Part shown: positions 53,244 to 64,000 of the stretch, in pieces
Layout: the number at the start of each line of letters is the position of its first letter
How positions within the stretch are numbered: the first letter of the stretch is position 1
Made by a program: the position numbers and the translations under genes
Source: Oscarella lobularis
Lineage: Eukaryota; Porifera; Homoscleromorpha; Homosclerophorida; Oscarellidae
Length of the DNA: 64,000 nucleotides
Direction of reading: 5' to 3'
NCBI RefSeq assembly: GCF_947507565.1
Contig: NC_089179.1
Coordinates: forward strand, 2,869,747 to 2,933,746
Notes under the pieces: generated by a model
Told to the model about the DNA's origin: nothing
Seen by the model: the letters and a program-made list of their open reading frames with translations, nothing else
The model's database searches: none

Positions 53244-54330
53244 TGTGACGGTAGTTCGCTAACCCTAGCTAATTGGGGCCTAATAGATCATTCATCCTCT
53301 CACGATACATGGTGACAGGATGGGTCACTTGCGCTCTCCTATGCTCGCCTCGCCGTCGCTCTACGACGCAAGAGCATCTCCTATACTCGCCTCGCCGTCG
53401 TGCTACGACGCAAGAGTACCTCCTCTACTCACCTCGCCGTCGTGCTACGACGCAAGAGTACCTACTGCGCTTTCCTCGCCGTCGCTCTACGACGCAAGCC
53501 TACTTTCTGCTCTCTCCTCGCCGTCGCTCTACGACGCAATCCCACCTACTGCAACGCCATCGTCCGTCTCTCGCGCTTCTCCTCGTTTTTCGTCGTCTCG
53601 CTTGAGCGACGACGCACGCTTGCCTTCTTTTCTGCCTTCTTCTACGTCTTCTTCTCTGCCTTCTTCTACGTTCTCTTCTTTTCTGCCTTCTTCTCTGCCT
53701 TCTTCGCCGTCCGCATCGCCAATCTTACCTTCTTCTACGCCTTCTTCTATGTCTTCTTCGCCGTCCGCATCGCCGTCTGCTCGTCCGCTCGTTTTCACCT
53801 TACCACCGTCTGCCTGTCTGCTCTCTTTCACTTCGCGACCTCCCACGTCGTCTCTCTCTCACTCATCTATGCTCTCTACGCCGTCGCGCTCACGTAAAGA
53901 CTCTCACCTATCTTCGTCGACCGTTTCGCTGCTCCGACTTCGCCGCGCGTCCTCGATCGTGCGGCCGACCAGCGTCCCTCTGCCGGCGAGTTCAAAGGCC
54001 GTAGCGCTGATACCATCGCAGACGCCTGGCAACCGTTGCGCCAAGCGTGGGACGCGTACGCGTTCACTACTCTCGTTACGCACCTGTCCGACAATTATCT
54101 CACGGATCTGCCGCCCATCGCCCGAAGAAAGATGCACTACTCCGCTGTACTCCGACGCTTTTTCTCCTGACCATCCACGTGCGCAGTGTTGAACTCTTAA
54201 CTCTTCTTTGTGTTGTCTGTGTAGTCTACTTTTTTTTGTTTTGTTTTGTTTGAAGAAGGGGGGATGTGACGGTAGTGCGCTAACCCTAGCTAATTGGGGC
54301 CTAATAGATCATTCATCCTCTCACGATACA
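53244..54330 (+). mobile_element. Miniature LTR retrotransposon (TRIM-like), 66-bp LTRs
   Basis: Direct repeats of 66 bases (53244-53309 and 54265-54330, one mismatch) start TG and end CA. ATTTT flanks both sides (53239-53243 and 54331-54335); copy A has one ATTTT in ggtgattttggag (about 18642). A primer-binding-like tggtgacagga follows the first LTR, and a purine run gaagaagggggga precedes the second. The interior of about 950 bases holds a tandem array and pyrimidine-rich repeats and no reverse transcriptase. A stretch near 53985-54170 looks coding in one frame (SDNYLTDLPPIARRKMHYS) and may be a gag remnant. Mobilisation would need a partner element. Confidence 0.85.
53335..53545 (+). repeat. 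Tandem array of about 39-bp units inside the miniature LTR element
   Basis: About six copies of a unit containing cgccgtcgctctacgacgca. Two frames are open across it because the unit length is a multiple of three. From about 53620 to 53770 a different pyrimidine-rich array (ttctgccttcttctacg) follows. Confidence 0.8.
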
Positions 54331-54589
54331 ATTTTGGAGCTATCGGAACGAGAAGACGAGCTGACTGATATCAACGAAGGAGGCGAAGATGAGGAACTTG
54401 GCGTTCGGGCAGAGACTGGTTGCATATGGAAACCTCCCTATCCGGGACAGCAAAAAGGCGATCATGTCCGACTCTACTACTGCGTATCTAGGGCGGCCCG
54501 GTACACTGTCCGATGCCGAATCCACGCCACCGGAATACCCAACAGGTATAGAGTCGTATTTAAGCGCTGCCGGCATGGCTTGCGTAGAG

Positions 54590-57500
54590 TGAGGTCTGCT
54601 AAAGTTGCTCCTCTCTACGATATGTGGCCACTGAGACTAGACTTGTTCTAGCGGCTTCGCAAGTGCCATTAGAATACCGTGTTTGCGAAGGTGTCGAAGA
54701 AGGCTTTGAGTTTGACAATTTGTGGACAAGGAGCGAATCTGTCGAGAACGCGGACGATACAGAAAGTGTTGAGTCATTTGTTTTCTCCGATGAATCATAT
54801 TATGGCGGCGAGCTGACAATGGCGGAAGAAGAGCTGTTTGACGGCGTGAGGGAAGGCAACATAGACGAAGTGAAGAGAATTCTTTCGAGTTCACCAAGCA
54901 TACGCTTGCAGAAAAGAAAGAATAGATTGAAAATCGACAGTTCTGATGGAAAATTTGTTCTGGTTTGGGATATATTATTATTGTGTTGATAACTTTAGAC
55001 GGAGTTTGTCTTTTAGGGGGATTGGTCACCTATCTGTCTTGCTGCATTTAAAAGAAATCTTGAAATAGTGAAATTGCTGATGACTTGCCGTTTCTATAAA
55101 ATTTGGTGGAAATTAACGCTAAGAATAATTTACTCTGAATCTCAAGTCTTTTCTTCCTTTTACGTTGGCCCTGAACTTTTCTACTACAACCAAACTGTAA
55201 GTTATGAGATAAGAAGTTTCATCTGTGTGTCGTTGACTTAATTAAGGTGCTCTCGTTGATGGATATTGCTTGTGCTCTTGGAGATGAAGAACTTGTTGAC
55301 GATCTTTTGCACTCGAATTTTATGGCAAGAGGATACGAGGTTTTCTAATAAAATTATAATTTATTATTAATGTGTTCTCTTTTCCATGTTTTTTGCATAT
55401 TTTGTTTTAGCTATTCAGTCCTCTCTGTTGGTGTCTGGCAAACAGACGCGAGCGAATTGCCAGGAAATTAGTCAGGAAAAGAGCTTCAAGAATTTGCTCT
55501 ACTCCCAAAAACATACGTGACGACGACTTGGTAATTAGTAATTTTTATGTTCATCATTAAGCAATCACTTGTGAAACAGCTACATCAACGCAACAAATTG
55601 CATGTCCAAAAGTGTGTCTTGTCAAACACTTGACATTTGTTAGACTGTGATTGCTTAAGATCGACGAGCTGGTTTTCAATGTTTGTTTTAGAGACTGTGC
55701 TTTCGAGCTGCTTGCTTGGGAGGAATGAAAATGATCGAGCTCTACTTTAACATTTTTGGCGAACTCATTATTGGTAGATTTTGGCTATGTCCTGAAGGCG
55801 TGCGTTTCATGATGGCATCTTGTTTCAGGATTCTTTGTGGAGGATGCTTCTGCAAAGAATCCTGAAAAACTGACCAACAGCTAAGTATTTGGCGTTCTGT
55901 CTAGATTTCCTTTGCTGCATTTGGTGTGCATCGTGACGTAATACAGTTTCTGATTAAATTTGAATTTGAACAAAATTTTTCAATACAACAGGTATGGAAT
56001 TTGCGTTTTTTCACGCAAATTAGAGCTGCTGATTTGGATTTTGATACTTTACTTATTTTTGCTAGTATGGTAGAACTGTTCTACCGTATTTGTGTTCCTC
56101 TAATCGGAAAACCGAGGCGGAGAGAATTTGTTTGCTCAAGTATATTCTTCAAACTGCCGAAGGACACATCTTTCTTGATGACAAGAACGAAGTAAGATGT
56201 TCTGTATCTGTACTTTCAGCATTTGTTAATATATTATTTGAATTCTAGCATCATGTCATACCTCCTCCTTTGTATCTTGCTTTTCTGCATACGAACATGG
56301 AATTGGCAAAAGTTCTCGTTGACATGAAAGCACAAACTCAGTTCGAGGGAGAAGTAACTTTGTTAATTGGCATATTTCACGATAATAGAAAATGTGTTTT
56401 AGTGTGCAAAATTTGTTATTGCGAAGGCAATGGATATGCAATATGTTTGTGTTGCACGTGAAATGGCGAAGCTGGGACTCGTTTTTCAGCAATTACCTTC
56501 TAACATAGCAGACGTACCAAGATCATCGCTAAATAGTCAATTTCGATATCTCATGCCTTTCAGGAAGCGGGTAATGCGCATGTAGATCAATCCGTCTTTG
56601 ACTCTTTTGTTACGGAAAAAGTTATTCGGCCTGAGACGTCTTACAGTTTACAATGGGCGTGTTACTGGGGCTCTGAAAAGTCAATAAAAGTCTTGTTTGA
56701 GGGAGGAGCAAGCGTTGAAGAACGTAATGAGGTATATAAGACAAGCCCGTTGCTACTAGTACATTGTAGTACACTAAACAAAGTTTGCTGGCATGACGGC
56801 GTTTCCTTCTCTCTTTAAAAATTTTAGGAAGGAAAGACTCCCGCCTTCTCCTGCTTGAATTACTTGTCGAATCTCCGGTTTCTATTTGATCATTGCCGGG
56901 CAAGTATTGAAGCCGTTGATGAGGTAAAACAGTACATTAGTTAATGTTTCATTACTGTTGATTTTTCCTAGAATGGAGATTCTTTGCTACACAATTATGC
57001 GCTCGTACATTACCGGTATGGTTTTCAATGTCTAAATCAAATAAAGTATTTGGTTGAGCGCGGTCTCTCAGTTACGCAAACCAACGCGGTGAAGTCAAAC
57101 TCGTTGGTTCTTTAATTAGTTGACTCGTTAATGACGTCTTCTTTTCGCAGCGAGGAGAAATGCCTTACGATGTGGGAGTAGGTGAATCAAGTGTTTTTCT
57201 CTTTTCTGAATACGTATAGCCCTTAATTTATACCATTAACTAAAATCATTTTAGTCTTTATCTAGATGAAGACCCGTTACGCTCTCCTTGACAAGGAACA
57301 TGTGAAGCCAGCCTGGGTTCAATTCAGCTTTGTTGGCACACCTAAAGCGGGCAAAACAACGCTTTCTAATGCTCTCCGCCTCAAATTGAAAATCATAAAT
57401 TCGGACGAGAGAACGGCGGCCGTCGAAGTTCACAATACGAATGTTCCCGGAGTCGGATTATCTTCTCTTTGGGATTTCGGGGGACAAATTTCTTTCCGAG

Positions 57501-59365
57501 TTGCCCATGCAATATTTTTCAACTATTCGCTTTCTGCCTTTATTCTTGTCATCGACGTGTGCCATGAAAACGGCGGGAATAAAACGAGGGAAGAAGTTTT
57601 CGAAGAGGCCGTCGAATCTTTGGCATTCGTCAAATCAGCTCGTAAAATCATTGCAATGAAATCGGGTAAGGTGACTCTGATCACCGTCGGCAACAAACGA
57701 ACGGGCGACGACGAAGACAGCGATTTAACACCTCGTTCAGAATTCAAATGGGCCATCGAGGACGCAGTTGATGCATTTCGCGGCGTCTTTCTTAGCGCTG
57801 CCGTTGTAGAACTTGACTGCAATAAGCCGAGTTCCAATGCTATGACCGACTTTCGCCGTCAAATAAGAGAAATTCGAGACAACTGCGTCAAGGTTTGGCT
57901 AAGTCAAACGACCTACAGTCAATTATGAATTTTTCCTTCTTCTAGACTGCTGATCTAGTTCCCAAAGTGTGCGAGCATCTGAAATACCTCATTTTTACCA
58001 AGTTGAATAAGACGCCTGTCTCAACTCGGCTTCTGAGCGAAGAAGACTTTGGAAAATTGCTCACAGACATTCTGAAACGCTCGCTTCCAGCTGAAGTGTC
58101 TGTTGCAAGACTTGCCTCGTATTTGCACGACACCGGTTCTGTAAGTTTCAAAAGACTCTACCTATTGTATCGCAATTAGAAAAACTTTTTTTCATCAGAT
58201 TGTCCATTTTCCCCATCTCGAACGGATCTTTCTTCGTCCGTCGATACTTGTCACCAATATGATTGGTCCTCTTCTTTCTTCTCCCAAAGTCTTTCCTATC
58301 AGCGCTGTCACTGCTGCATCAGGCAAAGCCACGAAAGCCCAAATGGAGAAAGCGCTGAATCGTTTCAAAGAAAAGCAAGAATCAGAAGGAAACGTCACGG
58401 GCACGTTCAGCATAAGCGAAGCAATCGAAGTCATGCTTGATCTCGGTCTTTGCTGCCAAATTCAAGGAGAAGAGAACGTCTACTACATTCCATCTCTAAT
58501 TGAGGAGGTGAAACCGAGAGGAGTCTGGAAAAAATTTCCCGATTTGACATTCTATCGAGGCCGTCGATATGTGGTTAGCAACGAGACAACAGACATCGTT
58601 CCTCCACCGGTCTTTGCGTTGCTGCAAAGTCGGTGTTCTGTTTTATCAGGCTATCGCATTTTGCTGTGGAAAAATGGCTTGAAATTGCAGTCAGATGGTG
58701 GCCCTGATGCTGCAGAGTGTCTCATTGAGATGACCAGCGCAAGGAGATGGATTGACGTAGTTGTTCGTTGCCGCGAAGGAGATGAAAGAGCGGCCGAAAG
58801 AACACTTGAGACACTCAAAGTGGTCATTGAAGCTGTCCGCGACGAAAGATCTCCTGGTACTCCGATGGAGTGGTGCTATCTCTCCACTAAAGATCTGCAA
58901 GACCATAATCAAGACGTTGCCGTCTACAAACTCAATACAGCAATTGAAAAGCAACGCCGCCACGAGCGTATCAGAGCTGAGCGTATCAGAGCTGAGCATA
59001 GCAGAGGCGGTAGCTTTCCCATGTGTCAAGTAAAAGATTTGATGTTTCCTGTTTGGCGAGGGGACGATGAGAATGCTCGCTTTCCAGATGCTGAAGAGAA
59101 AGTGACCAAATTGCTTATGAGAGCCGTCGCATCGGCTGGTCGAGCTGAGTGGGAGAGCATCTGCTGTGAGTTGTTAGACACGTGCGACTTGAAGGATATC
59201 AAACGAGCGAGTGATCAGAGTAGGGTGTGCTTGCAAATTGCTCTTGAATTGTGGGTGAGCCGGCGCGGCGAACGTGCAACGGTCGGCCGCCTCATGAAGG
59301 CATGTGAAAGATCGAAGATTGCTAGGACATGCATTGAAAAGGAGTATGAAGACTTATTAGATTGA
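54590..59365 (+). CDS. Ankyrin-ROC-COR-Death domain protein, copy B
   Basis: Counterpart of 18912-23689. Ankyrin-like exons from about 54624 (ELFDGVREGNIDEVKRIL) to about 57180. The ROC exon 57266-57928 begins right after tctag with MKTRYALLDKEHVKPAW and has P-loop GTPKAGKTTLSN, WDFGGQ (canonical DxxGQ) and TVGNKRTGDD. The COR domain spans about 57945-59010 and the Death domain (WESICCELLDTCDLKD) runs to the TGA at 59365. It is shorter than A by three residues at a repeated RIRAE stretch (about 58970). Its ROC exon looks healthier than that of copy A. As in A, the 5' end lies beside retroelement debris and the start is unresolved (first in-frame ATG near 54820). Confidence 0.78.
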
Positions 59366-60055
59366 ATTGCTGGAATTTTTATGAGACTGTGGTTAGTCAT
59401 TTTAGTTTTTTAATGCAGTGAAAGACAGACTTATTAGACTCGTCATTTTTGTGTTGTCTTTTTCTTCACTTTTGCATTGACAATTCTGTTTCGTTTTCAA
59501 GGAAAAATTCTGGCGTCAACCGAAGCATTGAGAAAGATGAAGGAACAGAGATCAACTTTTTATATAGATCTAGTTCAAAATATTTTTGATGAGAGCGCAG
59601 GTGCTTTGCCAAGTCACGTGATTGATGCGAGTCAGTCAAAACTCAGAAGCTGCTCCTCGCAGGCGGGATGCTACATGCAGTATTAGGAAGCGTTTCGAGA
59701 CCTCGGACATAACGTGATTCGAAAGAGATAGCTATAGTGGCGCGCCACGCCTATCGCGGAGGGCCTGGCACCGCGAGGCTACAAAACGCTCTCTCGCGCG
59801 TCGAAACACGATCGCTACTCTCTGTCCAGCCTGAGTTGGCCGCCGGATGATGATAATGAGGGGGCGTGTAACATATTGCAGCACCCCTAAAACTTGTAGA
59901 TATCAACGCGAAAATATTCTACAACAATTCCCATCGTTCTGCGCTTTCGAACAAGGTAAGAACGGCGCGTGTACGCCTAAGGATAGAGATTTTATTGGCA
60001 CTTTCTGATCGGCCAACTCAGGCTGGACAGAGAGTAGACTCTAGTAGATCCGGGA
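59366..60055. other. End of duplication and spacer
   Basis: 59366-59690 matches 23690-24000 with small indels that break the hydrophobic frame seen there. Homology ends near 59778. The rest (to about 60055) shows no gene. Around 60010 the antisense of 59825-59840 (tgtccagcctgagttggcc) recurs as ggccaactcaggctggaca, an inverted repeat spanning about 200 bases. Confidence 0.5.
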
Positions 60056-60059
60056 TCCG

Positions 60060-63000
60060 ATTCGATCTGGAGCAGACGGCGAACAGAACGCGCCGACAAA
60101 CGATGCACGTACGAGCAACGGAGCCGCGCGCAAGCGAGAAACGCAACCAACACAAGCCCCCGATTCCTCCCAAACCGAAGAGCCAGAAGCCAGAGCCCCG
60201 AACGGGGAAACCGAAGCGCCCCAACAAGAAAACGACCAGGAGCGAGACGAACAAAGACGCATAGTAATGCAAGAGGTATACAAAACATAAATACGATAAA
60301 AAACGTAGCCAGTTGCCTATCGTAGACTCGCAAAGTAACGAAACTATTTATCACGTGGCAATATTTACCCGACGAAGCGTCCGACGTCAACGCGTTCTAC
60401 GTCCTGAACCGGACGCCATATACCCGTCCCCTCGTCGCCCGACGAAGCGAACGACGTCATGGTGACGTCAGTCGAACACGGTCTCCTAAACGACTCGAAA
60501 TCATTCTCGATCTCGTCTATCTTCCCTTACTCAAAGCCGCAGCTCAACGTGGTGGAGTTCGATCTCTCCTCCTCGAGAGCGACGACGCCCGGTGCCGGTC
60601 GATCGGCAAGCGTTCTGAGTCACGTGACCGAACGCACGGACACGCGACTCGTCATTCGCGACGACTTTATCTTTATAATGAACGTGGATAAGTTTCATCG
60701 GCAGGTGAAGTGAACGATCCATCAGGTGAAAGGCGACGAGAGGTTCGAGATACCGCCATCGGACCCGACGTCAAAACTGTATGTCGATGTCGTAAGCTCG
60801 TTGGAAGACGCGATGGAGAAATGGGAGAAGCAGATGTCGTTAGCGATCGAGGAACAATTGAAACGCGTTCCCCCCGGCAACGGACCGCTAGCCGAAATCG
60901 ACTTTTGGCGCGAGCGCAGCGCGGCGCTCAGCGCTTTATCTGAACCAGAGCTATGATCTGAACTACCCAAAGTGCGGAAAATTCTCGCCGTGCTCTAAGC
61001 CGCCGACGCGGCGACTCTATCGCGCTTCAAATTCAATCTCGGCGAACTGAATAAATTTCACACGGAAGCGAAGGACAAACGTTCTATCTACGCTCGAACG
61101 CCACTTCAAGAACGTGACGCACGTTGCGAATTTTGGCGTCGTGTGCGAGACGCTTCCCTCGCTCATGAATGCTCTACGCATGATTCGGATTCTCTCGCGT
61201 CACTATAATCGCGACGAGCGTATGGTTCCGCTTATGGAACGTATTGCTTGAGAATTGGCGCAGCGCGTCGAACTCGTTATCGATGTTTGGACTATTCTAC
61301 TTGAGAAGCCGCTTAATTGTCATTAAGACAAAATGCGCCGATGCGAAGCGAATGTTGGAAGTGTGGAAGCAGTCCTATTTGGATGTGAGGGCGAAGCGTC
61401 GGGACGCGATATGCGCCGTGGGAGTTCGATCGAAAGAGATTATATGACGGCTATATGTCAGGATCTCTGCAATGTGTCTCAGGTGAGGAGGAAAAAGGAT
61501 CCAGAAGTCTTACTATTTTCTTTTAGGTGATTGAGGAGTTTCGTAATATCTTTGGGCCTGAATTGAAGGCGACGGGCGATCCGAAGAGTACTGAAGAGGT
61601 TTTGGAGAACATTGAAGGATTGAAACTACCCTTACAATTGGTAAGTATATAAACTCTATGGGGGGATCTTCTACACTACACTACGGTAAAATTCTGTGTC
61701 CTTAGGTTGAATTCGATCCGTTTCAAATGGCGCGAGTGGCGGATGAAGATGAACGCCTTTGATCGCGAAGTGAAGCCGATCGAGAACCAAGCAAAAGCTC
61801 TTCATCGACGACTCGTTCAGGATACTGCGTTCAGCCGAAGGCGCATTCGACATGCTACAGAACTTCAAAAACGTTCGATCGCGCGAAGCGATCAACAGTC
61901 AGATGATGATGAAATTCAAAGAGATCCTCGCAACATTTTGCCGAGAGGTAAGGAGAAAAGAAACTAGACAACATTGCCTACACACACTATATAAGTTCCT
62001 TTAGCTTGATGCAATCAATACGCTGTTTCAAAGTGAGAAAGACCATCCGCCCATCGCAAGAAACCAGCCGCCCATCGCCGCGGCGCAATCGGCTGGTCGC
62101 ACTCCCTCTTCCATCGCATCAAACGCACCATAATCAAATTCCAAAGCATGAAAGACATGCTCGGCGGCAGCGACGAAGGCGCCGCCGCCGCGAGCGCAAT
62201 ATCTCGACGTGGCGTACGAAGACGCGCTCTTCGACGGCTGGCTCGCGAGCATCGACCGCACGCTAGCCGGCTATCTCAAACGAACGATCCTCGTCAAAGT
62301 GCCGTCGGACTCGACGGCGTCGTCGTCGCCGTCGAAGGGATCGGGAACGGGAGCCGATGAAGAGGAGGCTAGCGTTCGCGCCGTGCCCTCGGGGAGCCAA
62401 TTGGCCTGCTCGCGGTACGCCATGAATTTCGCTGTGGAATTACAACATGTGACCACTGAGGCGAAATACTTGGAGCAACTCGGCTTTCAGATACCCGAAC
62501 TCGCGCGCAACGTTGCTCTACAGGAGGATAAGTACGTGACGTATGTCGACGGGTTGAAGCGGACTCTCGAGCGATACGACGAGACGCTCGCGTTCTTCAA
62601 TGCGCCTGAGGCGGAGTTGCTTGGCGATCACGTACGCGAATTGCAGCGCGTTTTGAAGCCCGGTGCCAAGCGGCTCAATTGGAGTTCGTTGGGCGACTAT
62701 ATAACGCGATGCCATTTGACTATTACGAAGATGGAGTCGCTTGTCAATCAGATACACAAGAACGCGCACGACATCGAGTTGCTATTGAAACTCCTCGAAC
62801 AGGCGGACTTATTTCGAGCGCAGCCACTGGGACCCGGGGGAAGGCCACTGGAAGCAAAGGTAAGAGAGACTAGGAAAGCGTGTCTTGTCAAGTTCCCTTA
62901 AATTCCATCAAATACTATGTGTGTATATAGTTAGTGTTCCTACCTATAGTCTTTCCTGTGGAGGAATGACTGTGTAAGGCCTCCCTAGCTATTAAGTAGC

Positions 63001-64000
63001 CTCTCTGGGTATTAGCATCCATGGTATTAGGCCACAACGTTTTCTCTTTATTATAACACGAGGTCTTATGTAAGGGGAATACACTAACAGCCTTTCGTTT
63101 CTTCTAACTAAGTCGTGATACCATTTCCACTGTATTAGGACTTCAGTGTTTATCTTCTTAGGAATATTTTGATTGTATTGACACCAATCGGAATTCCGTC
63201 ATCGGCATTCTCGCTCGAAAGTACCACGCGATTGGCCCCCTCCTAACCGAAGTCAAAGGGCTCGTCGTCAATACGAATACGAGCCGCTCGTCGCGTCTCA
63301 AGCCCTACTACCTCTACTCTTCGCCGCACTCGCGACGATGGTTGATCTACAAAAATCTCGAACTTTTTTCGCGCGCTTACGCGGCGATGCGCCCGTCTTC
63401 GCCGTCGACGCCGTTCTCTCGGCAACCGAAGTCGTCACGTCGCCACCTGTGAAGGAGATCTACAAGCTTCTGACGCAGAGCTAGCGTTCGAGATACGGTG
63501 GAGAGCGTGCGCTTCTTCGTGCGTTGGATGCACGGGACGTGCATCAAGTGCGCGCCGCAGCACGTCGAGGGACGCGACGAGCCGTACGTGTTCAGTTTTC
63601 AGATCCTTAGGACATTTAGGTTCGTCCTCGCGTTCTCGCCGTCGTCAGTCAGCTGAATATGACGATTACCCAATTGCTCGGCGGTCTCAATAAATATTTG
63701 ACTCGCTGGAGGAATAAGTATGAGGTGCTCTGGCGGATTACACAAGGGAATTATTCTGGAGAAGATCGCCGCGAAAAAATTGAGCTGCGTGAAATTTGAT
63801 AGTCAGCTGCAGTTCTATGCGAATATAGCTGTCAAGGTGATACTATGTTCTATTATTAAGATTTTTTATTTTTTATTTTTTTCCGGTTAGGAATCAGGCT
63901 CAGGCGAAGATTTCGTTCGGATACAGCTCGAACCGTTGACGACGAGGATTCAAGAACACGCTCAGGCGTGGGTGACGTCGTTGTGCAAGTTGCTCAACGA
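60060..64000 (+). pseudogene. Axonemal dynein heavy chain, N-terminal tail, copy B (partial, runs off window)
   Basis: Probable DNAH10-like dynein tail. Pieces in order: an acidic, low-complexity stretch before a GT at about 60275 (uncertain); VIRDDFIFIMNVDKFHRQVK (about 60650); GPLAEIDFWRERSAALSAL (about 60885); FGVVCETLPSLMNALRMI (about 61133); CADAKRMLEVWKQSYLDV (about 61335); VIEEFRNIFGPELKA (about 61530); LFDGWLASIDRTLAGYLKR (about 62228); LEQLGFQIPELARNVALQE (about 62470); an intron at about 62860-63170; the VNTNTSRSSRLKPYY region (about 63268) and an exon to 64000. Stops and shifts are frequent: TAA/TGA near 60990, TGA at about 61249 where a Trp is expected, and shifts near 62190 and 63320. 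It is very likely a pseudogene, or contains sequence errors. The segment 62450-64000 parallels 32521-34078. Confidence 0.75.

Larger units (their letters stand above)
34951..59778 (+). repeat. Segmental duplication, copy B
   Basis: Same orientation and order as 4084-24073. It is about 24.8 kb long because of three independent insertions (36143-40641, 41023-43953 with a nested element, 53244-54330), and it lacks the 3.9-kb segment equivalent to about 8730-12650. Homology ends near gcaccgcgaggc (59778); downstream sequences then differ. Confidence 0.95.

Noticed and set aside
53320-54192. Long serine/proline-rich frame in the miniature LTR element
   Set aside because: It arises from tandem repeats with unit length divisible by three. 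Another frame is equally open and only the last 60 residues of yet another look coding.

Overview
The window looks like nuclear DNA of an early-branching animal, most likely a sponge. The evidence is mosaic receptors (SRCR, C-type lectin and EGF domains on a tyrosine kinase; kelch, ephrin-receptor-like and EGF domains on a TKL kinase), an ankyrin-ROC-COR-Death protein, an axonemal dynein heavy chain, very short introns (about 40-90 bases) and many DNA transposons. A homoscleromorph sponge is possible, but no species can be named from the sequence alone.

The dominant structure is a direct, diverged segmental duplication. Copy A (about 4084-24073) and copy B (about 34951-59778) carry the same genes in the same order on the + strand: (1) an SRCR/C-type lectin/EGF receptor tyrosine kinase, (2) a kelch/ephrin-receptor-like/EGF receptor with a TKL-type kinase, (3) remains of a Ty3/gypsy-like element, (4) an ankyrin-ROC-COR-Death protein. 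A dynein heavy chain segment follows each copy (32521-34078 and about 60060-64000). Both copies of genes 1 and 2 are broken, mostly by different lesions.

Layout: 1-4083 has no recognisable gene; it holds a 79-bp satellite, degenerate repeats, a mariner-type nonautonomous element and a Helitron-like 3' end exactly at the border of copy A. 4084-24073 is copy A. 24289-29875 (- strand) is an ABCC10/MRP7-like transporter with many short introns. 30608-32200 is the N-terminal half of a TSR1 gene that runs into a C-type lectin fragment and then a dynein fragment. 34130-34950 is a repeat block also found, as partial units, at 10765-12195. 34951-59778 is copy B, and 60060-64000 is dynein again, running off the window.

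Copy B alone carries young insertions, and copy A supplies the empty sites: a 4.5-kb P-element-superfamily transposon (36143-40641) with an unrecognised antisense gene, a 2.9-kb pogo/Tigger transposon (41023-43953) with an antisense HIRAN-domain reading frame and a nested 496-bp foldback MITE whose ends derive from the P-type element, and a 1.1-kb miniature LTR retrotransposon with 66-bp LTRs (53244-54330). Copy B also lost about 3.9 kb between genes 1 and 2. The strongest leads are the antisense passenger genes of the two DNA transposons, the P-derived MITE, the miniature LTR element, the in-frame TAG shared by both receptor kinase copies, and the loss of the catalytic Asp in one TKL kinase copy.
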